Assembly: GCA_902488835.1 (NCBI GenBank)
Contig: CABTXQ010000053.1
Coordinates: 1 to 6,764 of the forward strand
Direction: 5' to 3'
Length of the DNA stretch: 6,764 bases
Origin: an uncultured Ileibacterium sp.
Lineage (GTDB): Bacteria > Bacillota > Clostridia > Peptostreptococcales > Anaerovoracaceae
Part shown: one piece after another, positions 1 through 5,448 of the stretch
Layout: each line of letters starts with the position of its first letter
Position numbering within the stretch: position 1 is the first letter of the stretch
Translations under genes and position numbers: made by a program
The notes under the pieces: model-generated
Databases searched by the model: none
Told to the model about the DNA's origin: nothing
The model's input: only the letters and a program-made list of their open reading frames with translations

Positions 1-28
1 GACAGACAGACAGACAGACAGACAGACA
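1..28. repeat. (GACA)7 tandem tetranucleotide tract, cut by the left window edge
   Basis: Seven perfect GACA units are visible, and the tract probably continues to the left. Tetranucleotide tracts are prone to slipped-strand copy-number change and are a known basis of phase variation of surface genes in some bacteria. The tract ends directly before a T-run and a TATAAT box that precedes a surface-protein gene. If translated it stays open in all three forward frames, as a D-R-Q-T repeat, with stops at 36-38, 47-49 and 82-84, so it could instead be the 3' end of an upstream gene. The repeat is certain; its function is inferred. Confidence 0.95.
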
Positions 29-50
29 TTTTTTGTAATACCACTATAAT
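23..50 (+). promoter_or_regulatory. Candidate sigma-A promoter of the vWA surface-protein gene
   Basis: A perfect -10 box TATAAT lies at 45-50. Sixteen bases upstream, at 23-28, is CAGACA, which matches four of six positions of TTGACA and is made by the last repeat units. Transcription would start near position 57, at the foot of the stem-loop at 57-101. No better promoter is visible between that stem-loop and the start codon at 143. The -10 is strong; the -35 assignment is inference. Confidence 0.5.
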
Positions 51-56
51 TAAAAT

Positions 57-109
57 AATAGAGGAAAGAAAAGCCAATTATTGAGGTTTTATTCCTCTAT
101 TTTTTGTTT
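57..109 (+). terminator. Terminator-like stem-loop in the leader of the surface-protein gene
   Basis: AATAGAGGAA (57-66) is the exact reverse complement of TTCCTCTATT (92-101). Inside it, AAAGCC (70-75) pairs with GGTTTT (85-90), with one G-U pair. The outer arm runs into a T-rich tail at 100-109. This has the shape of a rho-independent terminator with an AT-rich stem. It lies between a TATAAT box and the SD of the next gene. It may terminate an upstream gene outside the window, attenuate the surface gene, or be a stabilising 5' hairpin. The pairing is seen directly; the role is undecided. Confidence 0.6.
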
Positions 110-124
110 AAAAAATTTTATTAC

Positions 125-131
125 AAGGAGG
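125..131 (+). promoter_or_regulatory. Ribosome binding site that decides the start at 143
   Basis: AAGGAGG is a near-perfect SD sequence 11 nt before ATG 143. The in-frame TTG at 104 lies upstream of this site, inside the T-rich tail of the stem-loop, and has no SD of its own. ATG 143 is therefore the likely start, which also puts a normal lysine-rich signal peptide at the N-terminus. Confidence 0.9.
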
Positions 132-142
132 CAATTAAAGAA

Positions 143-1780
143 ATGAGCAAAAAGCTTAAAAAATCTGTAGGATTGATTATCGCATTTATAATGACGTTGA
201 CCATTATAGTAGGTAACCCCAATATTTATGCCGCATCTTCAGAAGAAAACAATAATCAAACCTTTGATAAAAACGAAAAAGTAGCATCTGAACTGGATAA
301 AAATCTCGAGACAAGAGTCAGGTTGTCATTCCCCGGGAAACAGGAAGTTTTACCGTCAGACATCGTATTTGTTCTCGACAAATCAGGTGCATCTGCACAG
401 GCCGATATTTATAATCAGGCAAAATCATTCCTTGAAGACATTAAAAACCAGGCTGAAGAAAAGGGTCTTAACATCAAGGTCGGGGTTGTTCTCTTTAATA
501 GGATAGGAAATATCAAAAAAGATTTGACAGATGTTGTAGGAGGGTATGATGATATCATAACTGCAATGAATTCAAGTGTAAGCATGGGAACAAACATGCA
601 TGCGGGCCTTCTTGCAGCAAAAGACATTCTTGACAAAGATACCGAAGTTAAGGCTGAGAATAAACATATAATACTTATTAGCGACGGAGCCACATATCTT
701 TATTCAAATGATGGAAATTATAAAAATGCATATACCAGATCATTCGGAGATCCAAAGAAACAGACGAATCCAACGACTGGACAACCATATGTTAATGGTG
801 GAGATAAAAAGGGTGGTATATGGGAATATCAAAGTAGAGAATATAACACACCGAATGACTTTAAGAAATTCGATGATGGCAAAAATTTTACATTTTCCGA
901 GGCAATGAAAGATTCAAATAAGCTTGGAAAATATTTGGATTATTATAGAGAACAAAATAATGATACCGAGAAGAACTGGTCTCAGTATGAATATGAGTAC
1001 AACTTCGGATCAGCTTATTTTGGAAGTGGCAGAAAGACAACGCCGATAGATGTCAATGCACCAGCAAATATTGACATTGCTTTTATGAAGACGGACGATA
1101 CATTCCAAGAAATGCTGGGAGAGGGATACGATATGAATGTATATTTCAAGAATGCCGCAGACTTTGATGGGACAAATTTCCTGAAATATATGACGAGAAA
1201 TTCAAACGGAGGTGAGCTTAATACAGATTTTGACGAGCTAAAGAAATCGGTACTGGATAAAATTTCAAAAGGTTCTTATGTAGAGGATTACATAGGAAAA
1301 GACTTTGACTTTGTAAATGATATTAAAAAAATCACACTTAAAGTGGGAGATGAGAATCTAAAACCTATTAAAACCGGTGCGAACAGATATGGCTTTGGAA
1401 AACTTGATGATGGGACATATAGATTTACTCTCCAATATACAAAGGGAGATAATGAAAAATTAAATCTAAAAATAAATGAGACAATATATCCTAACAAACC
1501 GGTCGTACTTGAATATTCAGAGAAATTAGTGAATAAGCCTACGAAAACAGGCAAATACGAATATCCTGCCAATAAGGAAGCCATCCTTTATCCGGTAGAT
1601 GGTAACGGTAAAAAAGGTGAAGCTATTCTATTCCCTGTTCCTGTTGTAAAGTACGAATACAAGGCGCCAATTAGTAGTCAGCCTAAGACGGGAGATAACG
1701 ATAATATTTTGTTGATTATTTCTTTAATGGGTATAGCCGTCGCTACAACAGTAATGGCAGCTAAAAAGAGGAATTCATAG
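143..1780 (+). CDS. Cell-wall-anchored vWA-domain surface protein (fimbrial-tip or adhesin-like)
   Basis: This 545-residue protein is exported and probably anchored to peptidoglycan by sortase. A basic N-terminus (MSKKLKK) and hydrophobic core (about 9-23) form a signal peptide, likely cut near residue 30-31 (IYA-A). A vWA fold follows: strand DIVFVLD (73-79), metal-site-like DKSGAS (79-84), T150 in MGTN, and D181 in LISDG. The third position of the usual DxSxS metal site is Ala (A83). A long insertion rich in Tyr, Asn, Asp and Gly (about 184-310) interrupts the fold. Residues 380-506 look like a pilin/adhesin-type beta domain ending in AILYPVDGNGKKGE, seen in Clostridia wall proteins that may form isopeptide bonds. 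The C-terminus is QPKTG (513-517), a hydrophobic stretch (about 521-539) and tail KKRNS, a non-canonical LPXTG signal. No sortase or pilin gene is in the window, and no clear terminator follows. The surface location is well supported; the ligand is unknown. Confidence 0.88.
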   Translation: MSKKLKKSVGLIIAFIMTLTIIVGNPNIYAASSEENNNQTFDKNEKVASELDKNLETRVRLSFPGKQEVLPSDIVFVLDKSGASAQADIYNQAKSFLEDIKNQAEEKGLNIKVGVVLFNRIGNIKKDLTDVVGGYDDIITAMNSSVSMGTNMHAGLLAAKDILDKDTEVKAENKHIILISDGATYLYSNDGNYKNAYTRSFGDPKKQTNPTTGQPYVNGGDKKGGIWEYQSREYNTPNDFKKFDDGKNFTFSEAMKDSNKLGKYLDYYREQNNDTEKNWSQYEYEYNFGSAYFGSGRKTTPIDVNAPANIDIAFMKTDDTFQEMLGEGYDMNVYFKNAADFDGTNFLKYMTRNSNGGELNTDFDELKKSVLDKISKGSYVEDYIGKDFDFVNDIKKITLKVGDENLKPIKTGANRYGFGKLDDGTYRFTLQYTKGDNEKLNLKINETIYPNKPVVLEYSEKLVNKPTKTGKYEYPANKEAILYPVDGNGKKGEAILFPVPVVKYEYKAPISSQPKTGDNDNILLIISLMGIAVATTVMAAKKRNS

Positions 1781-1807
1781 TAGCGCTCGGACTTTTAAAA
1801 ATAATCC

Positions 1808-1836
1808 TTGCATGAACAAGATTCATTTGTTATAAT
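1808..1836 (+). promoter_or_regulatory. Promoter of rpmE with extended -10
   Basis: TTGCAT (1808-1813), 17 nt, then TATAAT (1831-1836), with TG at 1828-1829 giving a TGnTATAAT extended -10. The start of transcription would be near 1842-1844, leaving a leader of about 75 nt before rpmE. The -35 matches only TTG, which the extended -10 can offset. Confidence 0.75.
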
Positions 1837-1841
1837 CATGA

Positions 1842-1904
1842 CGCTGTGTTAGCAGCTGGGCACTCACGCTGAGGATCGGACTGCGAAGCAGACAATTACA
1901 GAAA
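1842..1904 (+). promoter_or_regulatory. Structured rpmE leader, candidate L31 autoregulatory RNA
   Basis: The leader can fold into consecutive small hairpins. GCTG (1843-1846) pairs with CAGC (1853-1856). CTCA (1863-1866) pairs with TGAG (1870-1873) around a CGC loop. CTGC (1881-1884) pairs with GCAG (1888-1891) around a GAA loop. The second can extend through CTGG (1856-1859) with TCGG (1876-1879) across an asymmetric GCA/GA internal loop. CTGT (1844-1847) could close the element with ACAG (1898-1901), competing with the first hairpin. The element ends just before the SD at 1905-1909. Leaders bound by L31 itself are known in several bacterial phyla; assignment here is by position and shape only. 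Confidence 0.45.
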
Positions 1905-1917
1905 GAAGGTAAATCGC

Positions 1918-2115
1918 ATGAAGGAAGGAATCCATCCGGAATATAAGGAATGTAAAGTAACTTGCGCATGTGGTAATACGTTCAATGTCCTCTCAGACAA
2001 GGCCGAGATGAGAGTTGATGTTTGCTCGGAATGCCATCCGTTCTTTACAGGAACACAGAAGTTCTCGAACCGTGGCGGAAGAGTTGAAAAATTCAAGAGC
2101 AAATACGGACTATAA
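1918..2115 (+). CDS. rpmE: 50S ribosomal protein L31, zinc-binding (C+) form
   Basis: This 65-residue protein of the large ribosomal subunit helps bridge the 50S and 30S subunits. The start IHPEY, the CAC pair C16/C18 and the CSEC pair C36/C39 give the four cysteines of the zinc-binding form. They are followed by the family signature HPFFTG and a basic tail [10 protein letters not shown]. Length is normal for the family. The SD GAAGG (1905-1909) is 8 nt before ATG. The gene appears to be its own transcription unit, with a promoter at 1808-1836 and a terminator at 2130-2153. In many bacteria the C+ form is the zinc-replete version, with a cysteine-free paralogue induced on zinc starvation; no paralogue is in this window. 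In many Firmicutes rho lies upstream; here a surface-protein gene does. Confidence 0.97.
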   Translation: MKEGIHPEYKECKVTCACGNTFNVLSDKAEMRVDVCSECHPFFTGTQKFSNRGGRVEKFKSKYGL

Positions 2116-2129
2116 GAGAAATTTATTTA

Positions 2130-2153
2130 AGGAGCCAAGAGGCTCCTATTTTT
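2130..2153 (+). terminator. Rho-independent terminator of rpmE
   Basis: AGGAGCC (2130-2136) pairs perfectly with GGCTCCT (2141-2147) around an AAGA tetraloop, followed by A and five T (2149-2153). It lies 14 nt after the rpmE stop and separates rpmE from the prfA operon. Confidence 0.93.
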
Positions 2154-2175
2154 ATGCAATAATATATTAATAATA

Positions 2176-2184
2176 TGATATAAT
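2176..2184 (+). promoter_or_regulatory. Extended -10 promoter of the prfA operon
   Basis: TGATATAAT fits the TGnTATAAT extended -10 motif exactly. The -35 region, near 2156-2161 (GCAATA), is poor. The surrounding DNA from 2158 on is very AT-rich. Transcription would start near 2190, giving a leader of about 33 nt, with the SD AAGGA (2209-2213) 9 nt before the prfA ATG. This is the only promoter candidate seen for the five genes downstream. Confidence 0.65.
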
Positions 2185-2222
2185 ATCTAGTCAAGAAATA
2201 CAGATAAAAAGGAAAATATAAC

Positions 2223-3287
2223 ATGTTTGAAAAATTAGATTTTACGATTGATAAATACGATGAGCTTGCAAAACAGGTTGCAGATCCTGATGTAATATCG
2301 AATCAACCGAAATGGCAGAAGCTGATGAAGGAGATGAGCGACCTTGAGCCGGTTGTAAAGGCATATAAGGAATACAAGCTTGCGAACACTGAGCTTTCTG
2401 ACTCAAAGGAAATTCTTGAAATGGAATCAGATGAGGAAATGAGAGAACTTGCAAAGGAAGATATCAAAGAGCAGGAGGCAAAGATTGAGAGATTAAGTGA
2501 TGAGCTTAAGGTGCTTATGATTCCGAAGGATCCTAATGACGAGAAGAACGTAATCGTTGAGATTAGAGCGGGAACCGGGGGAGATGAGGCAGCATTATTC
2601 GGCAATGACCTGCTTAGGATGTACCTTAAATATGCAGAAGACAGAAGGTGGAAAACAGAGATAATAGACTATAACGAGACCGGTGTTGGCGGAGTAAAAG
2701 AAGCCGTCGTCATGATCAAGGGTAAGGGAGCATATTCGAGACTTAAATATGAAAGCGGAACACACAGAGTTCAGAGAGTTCCTGAGACAGAATCCCAGGG
2801 AAGAGTTCATACATCTGCAGCAACTGTAGCTGTTCTTCCTGAGGTTGACGATGTCGAAGTCGATCTTGATCCGAACGATGTAAGGGTTGACGTTTATAGA
2901 GCGAGTGGTAATGGCGGGCAGTGTGTAAATACGACGGATTCCGCGGTAAGGCTTACACATGTACCTACAGGACTTGTTGTAACATGTCAAGATGAGAAGT
3001 CTCAGATAAAAAATAAAGATAAGGCATTCAAGGTCCTCAGATCAAGGCTATACGATTTGAAGCTAAAAGAGCAGCAGGACAAGATAAGCTCTGAAAGAAA
3101 GAGCCAGATAGGTTCAGGCGACAGGTCGGAAAAAATCAGGACATATAACTTCCCACAGAGCAGAATAACAGACCACAGGATAAATTTGAGCCTTTACAAA
3201 CTTGAGCAGGTCCTTAACGGTGACCTTGATGAGATTATTGATGCACTGATTACACACGATCAGGCGGAGAAGATGAAGGAGTTCTAA
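2223..3287 (+). CDS. prfA: Peptide chain release factor 1 (RF1)
   Basis: This 354-residue protein recognises UAA and UAG stop codons in the ribosomal A site and triggers peptide release; length is normal. A charged helical N-terminal domain (about 1-100) is followed by [12 protein letters not shown] (115-126). The codon-recognition tripeptide is PET (187-189) in [20 protein letters not shown], which marks RF1 rather than RF2 (SPF). The catalytic GGQ is at 231-233 in [16 protein letters not shown]; its Gln is normally methylated by PrmC. The residue after GGQ is Cys rather than the commoner His, a substitution not expected to affect catalysis. It is first in a + strand operon with sua5 starting 15 nt after its stop. 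prmC, often adjacent to prfA, is not in the window. Confidence 0.98.
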   Translation: MFEKLDFTIDKYDELAKQVADPDVISNQPKWQKLMKEMSDLEPVVKAYKEYKLANTELSDSKEILEMESDEEMRELAKEDIKEQEAKIERLSDELKVLMIPKDPNDEKNVIVEIRAGTGGDEAALFGNDLLRMYLKYAEDRRWKTEIIDYNETGVGGVKEAVVMIKGKGAYSRLKYESGTHRVQRVPETESQGRVHTSAATVAVLPEVDDVEVDLDPNDVRVDVYRASGNGGQCVNTTDSAVRLTHVPTGLVVTCQDEKSQIKNKDKAFKVLRSRLYDLKLKEQQDKISSERKSQIGSGDRSEKIRTYNFPQSRITDHRINLSLYKLEQVLNGDLDEIIDALITHDQAEKMKEF

Positions 3288-3302
3288 TAAATCTATCGGG
3301 TT

Positions 3303-4298
3303 ATGGTGAAAAAAAACACTCTAAGACTAGAACTCAATAAGAAGAACTTTGAGCTTGCCGGAAGGATTATCAGAGAAGGCGGACTCGTTTCTTTCCCAAC
3401 AGAAACCGTGTACGGACTGGGGGCAGATGCACTTAACGCTGATGCCGTATCATCTATATATAAGGCAAAGGGAAGGCCTGGAGATAATCCGCTAATTGTG
3501 CATATTTCAAGGTTAGAAGATATAGAAGAAATTGCATATATAGAAGAAGATAAAGGACTTCCGAGCGAAATAATATACAAATTAATGAATAGATTCTGGC
3601 CTGGTCCTATAACCTTTATTCTAAGAAAGAAAAAATCAATTCCGTATATAACCTCCGGCGGACTATCTACCGTTGGAATAAGAATGCCAGGAAGCCTTAC
3701 TGCAAGGGAATTCATAAAAGCTGCCAAAAGGCCGATTGCTGCACCAAGCGCAAATATTTCTGGAAGACCGAGTCCTACAACCTGGCAGGATGTTATTGAA
3801 GATATGGACGGCAGGATTGATGCAGTGCTTATGGGTGAACCGTGCAAGGTTGGAATAGAGTCAACTGTAGTAGATGTTACTGGGGAGATTGCAACTATTG
3901 TAAGACCAGGATTCATAACACCAACTATGATAAGAGAAATAACACCGGTACGGTATGATGAATCTCTCGATATGAATCCAGATGAGAAGGACTTCAAGCC
4001 CATTGCTCCCGGAATGAAGTATAAACATTATGCACCTAAGGCAAAGGTAAGGATAGCAAGGACGAGATCCATTGCGGACAAACTCTATTCCGTAGCTAAG
4101 AAAGAAGGATACAACGCATTTATTATAGACTATAAAAATGACTCAAAAGCTGCAGCTGAGGATTTTTTCAAAAGGCTAAGAGAACTCGACCGAAAGGGAG
4201 CGGAAATAATTTTTATAGTGGCACTATGTGATACGGACTTTTCGTACAGTGTTATGAATAGGATGCTTAAATCAGCAGGATATGATATTGCAGAATAG
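3303..4298 (+). CDS. sua5: L-threonylcarbamoyladenylate synthase, YrdC/Sua5 family
   Basis: This cytoplasmic enzyme makes threonylcarbamoyl-AMP from threonine, bicarbonate and ATP, the first step of t6A formation at position 37 of ANN-decoding tRNAs. TsaD/TsaB/TsaE complete the pathway and are not here. The YrdC domain (about 13-215) shows PTETVYGLG (32-40), KAKGRP (54-59), the SxN signature SAN (149-151) and GIESTVVD (184-191). The linker APGMKYKHYAP (235-245) leads to the C-terminal Sua5 domain (246-331), so this is the long Sua5 type, not the single-domain TsaC type. The Sua5 domain looks short for the family, chiefly between AFIIDY and FFKRLRELD. The start is ATG followed by GTG, with only a weak GGG (3298-3300) nearby, so translation may be coupled to prfA ending 15 nt before. 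Confidence 0.95.
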   Translation: MVKKNTLRLELNKKNFELAGRIIREGGLVSFPTETVYGLGADALNADAVSSIYKAKGRPGDNPLIVHISRLEDIEEIAYIEEDKGLPSEIIYKLMNRFWPGPITFILRKKKSIPYITSGGLSTVGIRMPGSLTAREFIKAAKRPIAAPSANISGRPSPTTWQDVIEDMDGRIDAVLMGEPCKVGIESTVVDVTGEIATIVRPGFITPTMIREITPVRYDESLDMNPDEKDFKPIAPGMKYKHYAPKAKVRIARTRSIADKLYSVAKKEGYNAFIIDYKNDSKAAAEDFFKRLRELDRKGAEIIFIVALCDTDFSYSVMNRMLKSAGYDIAE

Positions 4299-4332
4299 GT
4301 ATAAATTATTGCTTATAATATAGGAGGAAGAC

Positions 4333-4761
4333 ATGAAAGTTGCGATCGGTAGTGATCATGCAGGATATGAACTCAAGGAGAAGGTCAAGAATAAGCTTGT
4401 AAATGAAGGATATGAGGTCGTCGACTTAGGAACTGATTCAATTGAATCAGTCGACTACCCTATATTTGGAAAAGCTGTAGCTAATAAAGTGGCCTCTAAA
4501 GAATGCGAAAGAGGAATTGCTATATGTGGAACCGGAATAGGAATTTCCATAGCTTGCAACAAGGTTAAGGGTGTAAGAGCAGCACTTTGCGATTCGGAAC
4601 ACCTTGCAAAGATGTCTCGCGAGCATAACGATGCGAACATTCTATGCATGGGTGCACGCATTATAGACGAAGACCTTGCATTTAGAATCGTTGACACATG
4701 GTTTGCAACAGATTTTCTCGGAGGGAAACACCTCCGCAGGATTAAGATGCTTGAAGATTAA
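4333..4761 (+). CDS. rpiB: Ribose-5-phosphate isomerase B
   Basis: This 142-residue protein interconverts ribose 5-phosphate and ribulose 5-phosphate in the pentose phosphate pathway, and so feeds PRPP, the cosubstrate of Upp encoded next. The RpiB/LacA/LacB family is clear from [11 protein letters not shown] (6-16, with D8 and H9), catalytic Cys C65 in CGTGIGIS, and REHNDANIL (96-104, with H98). The single intact Cys/His set favours RpiB over a galactose-6-phosphate isomerase subunit, although sequence alone does not exclude other aldose phosphates. Length is normal. A strong SD, AGGAGGA (4322-4328), lies 4 nt before ATG. The gap to sua5 is 34 nt and to upp 19 nt, consistent with co-transcription. 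Codons 34-41 contain a 20-bp palindrome, listed separately. Confidence 0.95.
   Translation: MKVAIGSDHAGYELKEKVKNKLVNEGYEVVDLGTDSIESVDYPIFGKAVANKVASKECERGIAICGTGIGISIACNKVKGVRAALCDSEHLAKMSREHNDANILCMGARIIDEDLAFRIVDTWFATDFLGGKHLRRIKMLED
4432..4451. repeat. 20-bp perfect palindrome inside rpiB
   Basis: ACTGATTCAA (4432-4441) is followed directly by its exact reverse complement TTGAATCAGT (4442-4451). GTCGAC hexamers lie at 4420-4425 and, overlapping the right arm, at 4450-4455. It covers rpiB codons 34-41 (T-D-S-I-E-S-V-D). Those residues are normal for the family, so the coding need explains part of the symmetry, but the codon choices complete it. The function, if any, is unknown. Confidence 0.85.
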
Positions 4762-4780
4762 TATTAAAGAGGAGGAATCT

Positions 4781-5410
4781 ATGGGTAGAGTATATGTATT
4801 TGATCATCCGTTAATTCAACATAAGACGGCACTTATGAGAATGGAAGAAACGACTGTTAAAGATTTTAGAGAACTTGCAAAAGAGGTTGCAATGTTGATG
4901 GGGTTCGAAGCAACAAGGCATCTTGAACTAAAGGATGTAGATATTAACACACCTATGACTAAGACCACAGTTAAGATGCTTGATGGAGAGGATATTGCAA
5001 TCGTTCCTATTCTAAGAGCGGGACTCGGGTTCGTGGATGGATTCCTTGCTCTCGTTCCTAATGCTAAGGTCGGACACGTCGGTTTATATAGAGATCCCGA
5101 TACACATAAGCCTATAGAATATTATTGTAAGCTTCCCGTAGATATTGACAAGAGAGAGGTTTTTGTTGTGGATCCAATGCTTGCCACGGGAGGAAGTGCA
5201 ATAGACGCGATAGAGTCTGTTAAAAAAAGAGGAGCAAAGAAGATTTCATTCTTATGTATTATTGCAGCACCTGAGGGAATTGATGCACTTCAAAAAGCTC
5301 ATCCTGATGTTGATATCTACATAGCTGCAAAAGATGAGATGCTCAATGAAAATGCCTATATTCTGCCTGGACTTGGTGATGCCGGGGACAGGCTTTACGG
5401 AACAAAATAG
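4781..5410 (+). CDS. upp: Uracil phosphoribosyltransferase
   Basis: This 209-residue protein converts uracil and PRPP to UMP and pyrophosphate (pyrimidine salvage, cytoplasmic). Family marks: [13 protein letters not shown] at the N-terminus (8-20), PILRAGLG (76-83), the PRPP-binding loop [12 protein letters not shown] (129-140), AAPEGI (162-167) and the uracil-binding GLGDAGDR (197-204) with end GTK. The frame is open upstream to a TTG at 4676 inside rpiB, but ATG 4781 is chosen because AGAGGAGG (4768-4775) lies 5 nt before it and the resulting length is exactly that of the family. It sits 19 nt after rpiB and 38 nt before tyrS, in an apparent operon. No uracil-responsive leader (PyrR-type) can be placed in the 19-nt gap. 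Confidence 0.97.
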   Translation: MGRVYVFDHPLIQHKTALMRMEETTVKDFRELAKEVAMLMGFEATRHLELKDVDINTPMTKTTVKMLDGEDIAIVPILRAGLGFVDGFLALVPNAKVGHVGLYRDPDTHKPIEYYCKLPVDIDKREVFVVDPMLATGGSAIDAIESVKKRGAKKISFLCIIAAPEGIDALQKAHPDVDIYIAAKDEMLNENAYILPGLGDAGDRLYGTK

Positions 5411-5448
5411 ATAAAATTCTGTAAGAATATAGGTGAAAGGAAGTTAAT

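Noticed and set aside
104..142. Upstream TTG start extending the surface protein by 13 residues
   Set aside because: It has no SD, lies within the T-rich tail of the stem-loop, and would place the good SD inside the coding region. ATG 143 gives a normal signal peptide.
708..908. 66-codon + strand open frame inside the surface-protein gene
   Set aside because: It is out of frame within a well-supported CDS, with no RBS and no recognisable domain.
1781..1807. Possible terminator after the surface-protein gene
   Set aside because: There is a short AGCGCT palindrome and a TTTTAAAA stretch, but no GC stem followed by a T-run, so I do not call a terminator.
2595..2990. 131-codon minus-strand open frame with several Cys
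   Set aside because: It overlaps the most conserved part of prfA in antisense. The Cys content comes from the complement of + strand codons and shows no spaced metal motif.
3293..4003. 236-codon open frame on the minus strand
   Set aside because: It is wholly antisense to sua5, has a low-complexity Ser/Ile/Leu-rich translation and no family motif. It is a shadow of the + strand codon pattern.
4314..4319. TATAAT directly before the rpiB SD, as a possible promoter
   Set aside because: Transcription would begin at or inside the SD at 4322-4328, and no -35 is visible. It is more likely chance in an AT-rich gap.
4676..4780. TTG start giving a 244-residue Upp overlapping rpiB
   Set aside because: The extra 35 residues match nothing in the family, while ATG 4781 has an ideal SD and gives the standard 209 residues.
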